A stretch of DNA of 64,000 nt. Source: Microvirga terrestris (lineage in GTDB: Bacteria > Pseudomonadota > Alphaproteobacteria > Rhizobiales > Beijerinckiaceae). Location: positions 310,001 to 374,000 of the forward strand of contig NZ_JADQDN010000004.1 of assembly GCF_015694425.1 (NCBI RefSeq). The letters run 5' to 3'. A program made the position numbers and the translations under genes. Shown piece by piece: positions 36,273 to 43,074 of the stretch (positions within the stretch are counted from its first letter, which is position 1; each line of letters opens with the position of its first letter). A model generated the notes under the pieces. The model had not been told where the DNA came from. It made no database searches and saw only the letters and a program-made list of their open reading frames with translations.

Positions 36273-37121
36273 TTAGTAGAGACGGAAATCCTCGCCGAGA
36301 TACAGGCGACGCACTTCCTCGTTCGCCACGATGGCGTCCGGCGTGCCCTCTGTGAGCACGCGGCCGGAATGGATGATGTAGGCGCGGTCGATGAGGCCCA
36401 GTGTCTCGCGGACGTTATGGTCCGTAATGAGCACGCCGATCCCGCGGCGGGTCAGGTGCCGGACGAGGTTCTGGATGTCGCCCACTGCAATGGGGTCGAT
36501 GCCCGCGAAGGGCTCGTCGAGGAGCATGAAGGTCGGCTCGCCGGCCAGCGCACGGGCGATCTCGCATCGGCGGCGCTCGCCGCCCGAGAGCGCGATGGAA
36601 GGCGACTTGCGCAGGCGCGTGATGTTGAACTCCTCGAGGAGCGCGTCGAGCTTGCGCTCGCGCTCCTTGCGGCTGGGCTCCACGATCTCGAGAACGGCGC
36701 GGATGTTGTCTTCCACGTTGAGGCCGCGGAAGATCGAGGCTTCCTGCGGAAGATAGCCGATACCCAGCCGGGCCCGGCGATACATAGGCAGGCCCGTCAC
36801 GTCATGGCCGTCGAGGCTGATGACCCCGCGATCCGCCCCGACGAGACCGGTAATCATGTAGAAGATCGTGGTCTTGCCTGCGCCGTTGGGACCGAGCAGT
36901 CCGACGGCCTCGCCCGCCCGCACCTGAAGGCCCGCGTCCTGCACCACGGTGCGGCCGCGATAGCTCTTCTGCAGGCCTTTCACAGCCAGAATGCCTGCGC
37001 CGCCGAAGGCGCCCTCACCCTCGATCCGGGAAGAGCCATGCGGAACCGGCCCGGCCGCATAGGGTTCCATGAGGCTCACGTCCGAAGGACCGGTTTGAGA
37101 ACGGTTGAAAAGCGGTTTCAC
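36273..37121 (-). CDS. lptB: LPS export ABC transporter ATP-binding protein LptB
   Basis: 282 residues with Walker A GPNGAGKT (77-84), Q-loop YLPQEASIFRGL, signature LSGGE (178-182), Walker B FMLLDEP (198-204) and H-loop in ITDHNVRETL. It powers extraction of LPS from the inner membrane with LptFG. The N-terminus is about 45 residues longer than E. coli LptB and low in complexity, which is common in Rhizobiales. LptF and LptG are not in the window. Confidence 0.94.
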   Translation of the reverse strand: MKPLFNRSQTGPSDVSLMEPYAAGPVPHGSSRIEGEGAFGGAGILAVKGLQKSYRGRTVVQDAGLQVRAGEAVGLLGPNGAGKTTIFYMITGLVGADRGVISLDGHDVTGLPMYRRARLGIGYLPQEASIFRGLNVEDNIRAVLEIVEPSRKERERKLDALLEEFNITRLRKSPSIALSGGERRRCEIARALAGEPTFMLLDEPFAGIDPIAVGDIQNLVRHLTRRGIGVLITDHNVRETLGLIDRAYIIHSGRVLTEGTPDAIVANEEVRRLYLGEDFRLY

Positions 37122-37172
37122 AGGATCATCGCTGGTAGTGAAAGGGATATGTCGGGAAGGTTTCCTCCCGCC

Positions 37173-37814
37173 TTAGTTCGTGGCCGGCCTTTGCTGGGGC
37201 TTCGGCTTGGCGTTGCCCGGCGCATTCGCTCCGCCAGCTCCCGTTGGAGCCGGGCCGCCGTTGCCGGGCACGAACAGTGCCCTGACGCGGCCGCCGGGGG
37301 TCGTTTCGATATTCGCCACGCCGGTATTGATGTCGTATAGCACCCGCTCGCCCTTCGTGACGTTCGGCCCGTCGCTCAAGGTGGCATTGCCGGTGAGCAT
37401 GATCTTGTTGGAACCGCGGTCGAAGGTGGCGTTCTCGCCGGTCGCAACCTGGGTTCGGGACACGATGGTGACCGGGCCCTTGCAGTCGATCTTCTTGATC
37501 GCGCTGTCGTCGGCGCCCTGCGCGGCAGGTGTCGCCTGCCCGCCGTTCTGGTCCCGCTGCTCGTAGAACACGGTCATGATGGTGCACTTCATGGTGCTCT
37601 CGCCCTGAACCGCCACCACCTCTCCGGTGAAGACGGCGCGTCCCTCCTTGTCGAAGACATCGAGCTTGTTGGCATCGATCTTGATCGGCTCCTTGCTGGA
37701 GCCGAAATTGCCGAAGCCGACCGCGCGCTCCTTGCCGGCCTGGGCCCAGGCGGCCTGCATCGGGACGGAGGCGAGAAGCGCGACGGTGAAGGCGGCGCGT
37801 GAGAGACACATCAT
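37173..37814 (-). CDS. lptA: LPS transport periplasmic protein LptA
   Basis: 213 residues with a signal peptide ending in AQAAWAQ-like sequence (MMCLSRAAFTVALLASVPMQ is its first part). The OstA-like beta-jellyroll follows: IKIDANKLDVFDKEGRAVFTG, MKCTIMTVFYE and ATFDRGSNKIMLTGNATLSDG. It bridges the periplasm between LptC and the outer-membrane LptD. The C-terminal 40 residues are proline/glycine-rich. It overlaps lptC by 4 bp and is followed by lptB. Confidence 0.9.
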   Translation of the reverse strand: MMCLSRAAFTVALLASVPMQAAWAQAGKERAVGFGNFGSSKEPIKIDANKLDVFDKEGRAVFTGEVVAVQGESTMKCTIMTVFYEQRDQNGGQATPAAQGADDSAIKKIDCKGPVTIVSRTQVATGENATFDRGSNKIMLTGNATLSDGPNVTKGERVLYDINTGVANIETTPGGRVRALFVPGNGGPAPTGAGGANAPGNAKPKPQQRPATN

Positions 37815-38563
37815 GGACGGGTACTTGTCTGTTGGGACGCGGGGGACGACGCAGGCATCGTGGAGCTTGTGCCGGCAGCGTCCTTGGACGATGGGGCGGA
37901 GCGGGACGGGTCGAGAACGGTGCGCACGCGGCCCTCGAAGCTCATGACCTTGCCGTTATCCGTGACCTTGAGCTTCTCGGCCTCAATCGAGCCATTGCCG
38001 AACGAGACTTCGACGGGTTCGTTGGACGTTACGTTGCCGGACTTGAACTGGACGAAGGCCGACCGGAGCTTGACCTCGTGGCCTGCATCCGTGGTGACCA
38101 CGATGTTGTCGCGCAGCCGCATCTGCTCTCGCTTGGTATCCAGGGTGCCGCTCGCAGCCTGGAGCAGCGCGACGCTGCCGCGATCATCCGTGACGATGCG
38201 CGCCTTGAGACCCTTGAGTTGCACCAGGTCGGGCTTGCGCACATCCTGCGTGGCTTCGGTGGCGGTTACCTCGTAGGGGCGGTTGTCGTTCTTGAAGCCG
38301 GTCAGCTTCGGGCTCGCCATGGTGACGTTGCTGCCGCTCACCCCGATGGAGCCGAAACTCAGGTTTTCGATGTTCCGGAACGGATCGTAATAGGCCACGA
38401 AGCCCACGGCGGCCATGCCGATCAGAGATCCGAGAGGAATGGCGATCTTGGCGAAGCGCACCCAATGGGAATGGCGGCGGGCCTTGGTATAGGCGCGCGT
38501 CGACCGGCCGGCCGACCTCAAGGCCGGGCCGTCACGCATCGTGGTGCCCTGGATTACCGCCAC
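37811..38563 (-). CDS. lptC: LPS export protein LptC
   Basis: 250 residues. One membrane helix at about 38-58 (AKIAIPLGSLIGMAAVGFVA) anchors the protein. The periplasmic part is an LptC-type jellyroll (ASPKLTGFKNDNRPYEVTA, LQAASGTLDTKREQMRL). A low-complexity Ser/Thr/Pro tail ends the protein. It accepts LPS from LptB2FG and passes it to LptA. It is the first gene of the lpt-rpoN cluster and begins 103 bp after the RNase D stop codon. Confidence 0.88.
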   Translation of the reverse strand: MAVIQGTTMRDGPALRSAGRSTRAYTKARRHSHWVRFAKIAIPLGSLIGMAAVGFVAYYDPFRNIENLSFGSIGVSGSNVTMASPKLTGFKNDNRPYEVTATEATQDVRKPDLVQLKGLKARIVTDDRGSVALLQAASGTLDTKREQMRLRDNIVVTTDAGHEVKLRSAFVQFKSGNVTSNEPVEVSFGNGSIEAEKLKVTDNGKVMSFEGRVRTVLDPSRSAPSSKDAAGTSSTMPASSPASQQTSTRP

Positions 38564-38666
38564 TTTTTGAACCCCTTCCGCCTCACAATCGGCCCCGCGC
38601 CATGCCGGACGGACATGGCGATGTTATGACGGATATGGGTTTTATGCGGGAAAGTTTAAGCGCCCG

Positions 38667-39281
38667 TCAAGAATGGGCGAAAATATCGGTCTCGGACCAC
38701 CCGAGAAGGTCCAGCTGCGCCCGGGTCGGCAGGAAGCCGAAGCATTGGTGGGCAATGCCGAGCCGGTTCTCCCGCTCCAGCATGCGGTCGAGCTTCTCCT
38801 TCAAGGCATGCAGGTGAAGCACGTCGGAGGCCGCATAGTCGAGCTGGGCGGGGGTGAGCGTGTCGGCGCCCCAATCGGAGGATTGCTGCTGCTTCGACAG
38901 CTCCACGCCAAGCTGCTCCCGCGCCAAATCCTTCAGGCCGTGGCGGTCCGTATAAGTGCGCACGAGCCGCGAGGCCACCTTGGTGCAGTAGACCGGCCGC
39001 GGCATGACCCCGAAGGTATGGAAGAGCACGGCAAGATCGAAGCGGGCGTAATGGAAGATCTTGAGCACGCTCTCGTCGGACAGCACGCGGATTAGGTTCT
39101 CAGGCAGAGGGCCGTCCTTGAGGATCTGCACCACGTCCGCCGTGCCGTCCCCGGTGGAGATCTGCACCACGCAGAGCCTGTCCCGGTGCGGGTTGAGGCC
39201 CAGGGTCTCCGTATCGATGGCGATGGCAGAGCCGGGGGTGTAATTCGCGGGCAGATCGCCGCGATGAAAGCGTACGGTCAT
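38667..39281 (-). CDS. rnd: Ribonuclease D-type 3'-5' exonuclease
   Basis: 204 residues, exonuclease domain only, without the HRDC domains of E. coli RNase D. DEDD residues are visible: AIDTETLGL (D and E), YARFDLAVL (second D) and LDYAASDVLHLHAL (Y and last D). The short form is usual in Alphaproteobacteria. It should trim structured RNA 3' ends. It is immediately upstream of the lptC cluster on the same strand. Confidence 0.9.
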   Translation of the reverse strand: MTVRFHRGDLPANYTPGSAIAIDTETLGLNPHRDRLCVVQISTGDGTADVVQILKDGPLPENLIRVLSDESVLKIFHYARFDLAVLFHTFGVMPRPVYCTKVASRLVRTYTDRHGLKDLAREQLGVELSKQQQSSDWGADTLTPAQLDYAASDVLHLHALKEKLDRMLERENRLGIAHQCFGFLPTRAQLDLLGWSETDIFAHS

Positions 39282-39342
39282 GGAGCATCCAAAATTTGAT
39301 GAGACGGGCTGTAACGCGTCTGGCCGGCAGCTTCAACGGATG

Positions 39343-39368
39343 AGAAAAGCTCCGCTTCTGCGGAGCTT
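39343..39368 (-). terminator. Rho-independent terminator of the Hsp20 gene
   Basis: A perfect 9-bp stem (AAGCTCCGC with GCGGAGCTT, 39347-39355 and 39360-39368) encloses a 4-nt loop. Read on the minus strand it ends in TTTTCT. It lies about 115 bp downstream of the hsp20 stop codon. Confidence 0.7.
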
Positions 39369-39482
39369 CTGTCGTCTGTGACGATGCCAGCCCTCAATAG
39401 CAGATCTGGATCCGGTGCACGACCATTCGTGATTTGCTCTGCGCCGACGATCCGCCGGCGCCGACGATGCAACGCATCGAGG

Positions 39483-39971
39483 TCATGCGGCCTTGCCGTG
39501 CTCGATCTGCACAGACTTCTTGTCCTGCCCCAGATTTTTCATGCCGTTGCTGGAATTGATCTCGATCCGGCGCGGCTTCAGGGCCTCGGGCACCTCGCGC
39601 TTGAGCTCGACCGTCAGCAGGCCGTTCTCGAGATTTGCACCCGTCACTTTCACATGATCCGCGAGGTTGAAGATCTGCTTGAAGGCGCGGGTCGCGATGC
39701 CGCGGTGCAGATACTGCTTGCCTTCGTCGGAGCACTTCTTCTGGCCGATCACGAGAAGTTGGCCCTCCTTCTGCGTGAGCTCAATCTCCTCAGGAGAAAA
39801 GCCCGCAACGGCCATAGTGATGAGGTATTGGTCCTCACCCAGCTTCTCGATGTTGTAGGGCGGCCAGTTGGCCATGGACTCGAGCTGTGTAGACTGGTCG
39901 AGCATGTCGAATAGCCGGTCGAAGCCGACCGTCGAGCGGTACAGGGGAGAGAAGTCGAAAGCTGATCTCAT
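39483..39971 (-). CDS. Hsp20/alpha-crystallin small heat-shock protein
   Basis: 162 residues of the IbpA type. The N-terminus RSAFDFSPLYRSTVGFDRLF is followed by WPPYNIEKLGEDQYLITMAV, which opens the alpha-crystallin domain. FKQIFNLADHVKV and LENGLLTVELKREVPE are also typical. It is an ATP-independent holdase for denatured proteins. I chose the ATG at 39971 because GGAGG is 8 nt upstream; the ATG two codons earlier, at 39977, would leave almost no spacer. The leader contains a ROSE-like thermometer and a heat-shock promoter candidate. Confidence 0.92.
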   Translation of the reverse strand: MRSAFDFSPLYRSTVGFDRLFDMLDQSTQLESMANWPPYNIEKLGEDQYLITMAVAGFSPEEIELTQKEGQLLVIGQKKCSDEGKQYLHRGIATRAFKQIFNLADHVKVTGANLENGLLTVELKREVPEALKPRRIEINSSNGMKNLGQDKKSVQIEHGKAA

Positions 39972-40067
39972 AGCCATATCCTCCGTTGAGCAACATGGGT
40001 CCGAGAGCGCCGGACACCCGCCGGCGCCCGTATGGCCAAGCCTTTGAAAGGCCTTGGCAATCATGAT
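39972..40067 (-). promoter_or_regulatory. ROSE-like RNA thermometer in the hsp20 leader
   Basis: Read on the minus strand, the leader has three stacked hairpins. GCCAAGGCCTTT pairs with AAAGGCTTGGC, apart from one extra base. GCGCCGG pairs with CCGGCGC. The last is TTGCT (plus-strand 39989-39993) opposite GGAGGA (39979-39984), which buries the ribosome site. TTGCT facing a GGAGGA ribosome site just before a small heat-shock gene is the hallmark of ROSE elements in Rhizobiales. Melting on heating should free translation. Confidence 0.65.
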
Positions 40068-40095
40068 TCTAGGAACGGTTTTTACAGTTTTCAAG
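40068..40095 (-). promoter_or_regulatory. Candidate RpoH-type heat-shock promoter
   Basis: On the minus strand CTTGAAAA (plus 40088-40095) is followed after 14 nt by CCTAGA (40068-40073), close to the alphaproteobacterial sigma-32 pattern CTTGAAA-N-CCTATAT. It lies directly upstream of the ROSE-like leader. Confidence 0.5.
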
Positions 40096-40192
40096 AGGGG
40101 GAAATCGGTTCAATCACTTCCCCATGAAACAGGCTGGCCATCAGGTCTTTCAGGCCCTAGCATCAGGCTGCTTCGACCAGGGAACGACTGAT

Positions 40193-40354
40193 ATGCTTCG
40201 CATCTTCTCCCTTGCCTTGCTGACGATCTTGGCCGCTCCTTCCTTCGCAATGGAGACGCCCAGCGAGAACACCGTAATCGCCCAGGATCAGCGCCCTCCG
40301 CAGCAGACTCCAAAGCGGGATTGCGAGAAGAAGCAGGACGAGGGTGTGAGCTAG
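40193..40354 (+). CDS. Small exported hypothetical protein
   Basis: 53 residues with a clear signal peptide (MLRIFSLALLTILAAPSFA) and a short charged mature part rich in Gln, Pro and Lys with one Cys. AGGGA lies upstream of the ATG. Its last 4 bp overlap the end of the convergent YihY gene. It is not recognisable as a known family. The signal peptide is the main argument that it is real. Confidence 0.5.
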   Translation: MLRIFSLALLTILAAPSFAMETPSENTVIAQDQRPPQQTPKRDCEKKQDEGVS

Positions 40355-41292
40355 GCCTGAGCCGCACCAGCAGGCTCGGCCTCCACGATTGCTGAGACTC
40401 GATCGTCGGCCGGATTTGCCTGGCGCCGCAGGGCGGCGTTGAGCTCGGCGCCGAAGATGAAGATCGCGGCAGACAGCTGCAGAAAGATCAGCGCCGTCAA
40501 GATCCCGGCAAGGCCCGCGTAGGTCGCCTTCAGGTGAGTCACGTTCGCCAGGAACTCGCCGTAGAGGCCGGCTCCCGCAAGCCAAAGGATCAGGGTCGCG
40601 GCGATGCCGGGCAGCACGTTCCGTGCGCGGGGCCGGGCATCCGGCAGCCAGAGATGGGTGGCGACGAGGCCCATCACCAGGACGACCGACGCCAGCCCGT
40701 AGCGAACCACGTCGTAGGTGAGGCCCAGGGTCTTCAGGTCTGGCATCGACAATACGGCGGCACGCCAAAAGGACGGCCACAGCACTACCAGAACCGCGGA
40801 GGCAACCAGCGCACCCGCCCCGATCACGACAAAACCTACGCCGATCAGCCGGGCCTGCCACCAGGGCCGGAACCTTTCGACCCCATAGGCCCGGCACAGG
40901 GCGATCCGCAGGCTCTCCACCCCGTTGGTCGCGACCAGCAGCGTCAGCACGACGCTGATCGTCAGCACATTCCGGCGCGGGATGAGAACCTTGTCGGCCT
41001 CCCGCGCCAGCGGACCCGCGACGCCCTCGGGCCAGAAGTCGAAGAGCAGATGGATGATATGGGTGGAGATGCGCCCGGCACCGAGAAGGGCAGCCAGCGC
41101 CGCAACGCAGATCAGGAAGGGAAAGAGCGCGATCACCAGGGAAAGCGCCACGTGGCTTGCCATGGCAAGGCCGTCGTTACGCGAGAAGCGCACGCCCGCA
41201 TCGGCGATGGCCGCGAGGATTAAGCGGGCGTGGGGAAGAACGAAGGAGAGGCGCATCTCGACGGAGGAATCCTGGACTGGCAGATCGACCAT
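40351..41292 (-). CDS. YihY/BrkB-family inner membrane protein
   Basis: 313 residues with six membrane segments. Family marks are DGLAMASHVALSLVIALFPF, TNGVESLRIALCRAY and the late AGLAGILTALIFLQLSAAIF. Members were once called ribonuclease BN by mistake; BrkB of Bordetella relates to serum resistance. The function is unknown, possibly in envelope lipid handling. It stands alone between the small exported protein and the haem genes. Confidence 0.9.
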   Translation of the reverse strand: MVDLPVQDSSVEMRLSFVLPHARLILAAIADAGVRFSRNDGLAMASHVALSLVIALFPFLICVAALAALLGAGRISTHIIHLLFDFWPEGVAGPLAREADKVLIPRRNVLTISVVLTLLVATNGVESLRIALCRAYGVERFRPWWQARLIGVGFVVIGAGALVASAVLVVLWPSFWRAAVLSMPDLKTLGLTYDVVRYGLASVVLVMGLVATHLWLPDARPRARNVLPGIAATLILWLAGAGLYGEFLANVTHLKATYAGLAGILTALIFLQLSAAIFIFGAELNAALRRQANPADDRVSAIVEAEPAGAAQA

Positions 41293-41374
41293 GATGGTGC
41301 GCGACCCAGCCTCTTGATGCGATCCCTAAGCGCTCAAGGCAAGATCCATTCTGCCACAGGCCTGCCGGGCTGCC

Positions 41375-42130
41375 TTATGCAATCCGGCCTCGCGCCTCGT
41401 TCGCCAGCCGGATGAGCATCGGCCGCACCTCGTGCGGGCCGGTAAGCGCTCTCGGGAAGGCTAGGCGCAGGATCTCGTCACCCAGGGCCATTTGAACCCC
41501 CTCAGGATCGATGCCGATCAGGCGCCAAGCGCCCTCACGGGCGCCGCAGAGCTGGGTGGCGTAAAGCGCCACTGCATCGGCATGATCCTCGTTCATGTGC
41601 TCCACGGCCTGAGCCTCGAAATCGTAGAAGTCGAAGAATTCGGAGAGATCCGCCAGCAGATCCCCCTTGGCCATGCGATAGGCTCGGCCGAAGCCACCAT
41701 TGAGGCTCCCTGACACGACCGCCAGACGCCAGAAGGCGAAATCGGGAAAGTCCACGTAGAGCTCAGCCTTGGGATGCTGCAGCAGGTAGCGGCGGCGAAT
41801 GTGCTGTGTCTCGGAATTGTCCCGTTCGAGCCTGTAAGCCTTGGCCAGCAAGGTGAGTCGCGGATGAGCCAGCGGGTCGCCCTTGCCCACAGACGACAGG
41901 AGCAACGAGCAGCGTGGGTCGGCCTCCAGCAGCCGAGTATGGACTGAGAGCTGGGAGGTGAGGATGACGGGCGAGCCGTCCAGATCCGTTCCAACCTGCA
42001 CGAGGCTTGCGAACGGCATGCCGCTCTCCGCGTCGTTGGTGGCGAGCGCACCCGACCGCACCGTGCGCATGAGCTTCTTCGCAAGCCCGCGGGCCTCGTC
42101 GTCGACAGGCAGGATTGGATCCTTTGCCAT
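41375..42130 (-). CDS. hugZ: HugZ-family haem utilisation protein
   Basis: About 251 residues. An N-terminal split-barrel FMN-binding-like domain (GALATNDAESGMPFASLVQV, then ILTSQLSVHTRLLEADPRCS) is followed by the DUF2470-type C-terminal domain with VEHMNEDHADAVALY. HugZ proteins bind haem and are reported to degrade it or to help its use. It is the last gene of hmuR-HmoA-hutX-hugZ. The ATG at 42130 is taken; an ATG at 42151 would add 7 residues. Confidence 0.88.
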   Translation of the reverse strand: MAKDPILPVDDEARGLAKKLMRTVRSGALATNDAESGMPFASLVQVGTDLDGSPVILTSQLSVHTRLLEADPRCSLLLSSVGKGDPLAHPRLTLLAKAYRLERDNSETQHIRRRYLLQHPKAELYVDFPDFAFWRLAVVSGSLNGGFGRAYRMAKGDLLADLSEFFDFYDFEAQAVEHMNEDHADAVALYATQLCGAREGAWRLIGIDPEGVQMALGDEILRLAFPRALTGPHEVRPMLIRLANEARGRIA

Positions 42131-42157
42131 TGGCCTTACTGCTCCCTGCATGGCCGC

Positions 42158-42667
42158 TCACGGCGTCTGTTGGTATCGCGTGCGCAGCGCCTCGAACCGG
42201 GTAACCTGCTCCGGCCTGAGAGCGCGATCCTCGTGGCGGCCCACAAAGATCTTGAACATCACGCCGCCCTCCTCGTTGACGAACTGCACCGAGCAGGACC
42301 TCTTCCCAAAAAAGGGCCGGTCGATGAAATAGATGGACCGGCAGCGCTCCATCCTCAAGTGCCCGCCGATGGGCGTCTCCCCGTGGATATTGAAATAGCC
42401 GTGGCCCAGGGTTCCGTCCGGGATGCTTCCCTCGCATTCGAACACGCCGTCGCGGGTATGCACCACAAGGGTGATCACGCCCCACTCGGTCAGATCCTGC
42501 CAGATCTCCTGGTAGAGGTTGCCAGGCACGCGCATCGCAGCCTCGGGCGGGAGACAATCGAGCACCACCTGCATGGGCACGCCGTGCTTGTCCGCAACCT
42601 GCTCGAGGATGCCATCCGGTTTGGCTGCGAGATCCTGGCGGATCAATTCGTTCACGGGCACAGTCAT
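42158..42667 (-). CDS. hutX: HutX-family cytosolic haem carrier
   Basis: 169 residues of the HutX/HuvX group. Visible marks are GVPMQVVLDCLP, WGVITLVVHTRDGVFECEG, GYFNIHGETPIGGHL and SIYFIDRPFFGKRSCSVQF. In Vibrio, HutX carries haem in the cytosol to the degrading enzyme HutZ; here HugZ is the matching partner immediately downstream. It follows the HmoA-like gene by 4 bp, implying one transcript. Confidence 0.9.
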   Translation of the reverse strand: MTVPVNELIRQDLAAKPDGILEQVADKHGVPMQVVLDCLPPEAAMRVPGNLYQEIWQDLTEWGVITLVVHTRDGVFECEGSIPDGTLGHGYFNIHGETPIGGHLRMERCRSIYFIDRPFFGKRSCSVQFVNEEGGVMFKIFVGRHEDRALRPEQVTRFEALRTRYQQTP

Positions 42668-42671
42668 TCGC

Positions 42672-43010
42672 CTATTCCGCCGATTTCGCCGTCAGACCGA
42701 TGGTTTGAATCACGTCGAAACCTTCGAATTCCGGGTGACCCAGGGTCAGCGGCTTGTTGGAGCCTGTGCTGGCGCGTGTATGCGAGGTGCGGAACTGCTC
42801 GGAGCGTGTCCAGGCTTCGAACTGCGCCTTCGAGGCCCAGACAGTGTGCGAGGAATAGAGCACATGATCCTCGCGTTCGGGGCCGCGCAGCATATGGAAC
42901 TCGATGAAGCCGTCGAGCTCATGCAGGTAGCTCTCCCGCGTGAGCCAGCGCTGCTCGAATTCCTGCGTGGCGTCCTTCAAAACCTTGAAGCGGTTCATGG
43001 CGATGAACAT
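42672..43010 (-). CDS. HmoA/IsdG-like haem-degrading monooxygenase
   Basis: 112 residues with the antibiotic-biosynthesis-monooxygenase fold. IAMNRFKVL supplies the catalytic-type Asn, VWASKAQFEAW the Trp, and FRTSHTRA the His, matching the Asn-Trp-His triad of IsdG, HmuQ and HmuD. It should open the haem ring to release iron. The start at 43010 has GGAGA 5 nt upstream; an in-frame ATG at 43031 is less likely. It lies between the receptor and hutX. Confidence 0.87.
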   Translation of the reverse strand: MFIAMNRFKVLKDATQEFEQRWLTRESYLHELDGFIEFHMLRGPEREDHVLYSSHTVWASKAQFEAWTRSEQFRTSHTRASTGSNKPLTLGHPEFEGFDVIQTIGLTAKSAE

Positions 43011-43074
43011 GGGTGTCTCCGTTGTCAGCAAAGCGGACGCCCGGGGGACCTGCGATCTCCCGGGCGCTTAAAAA

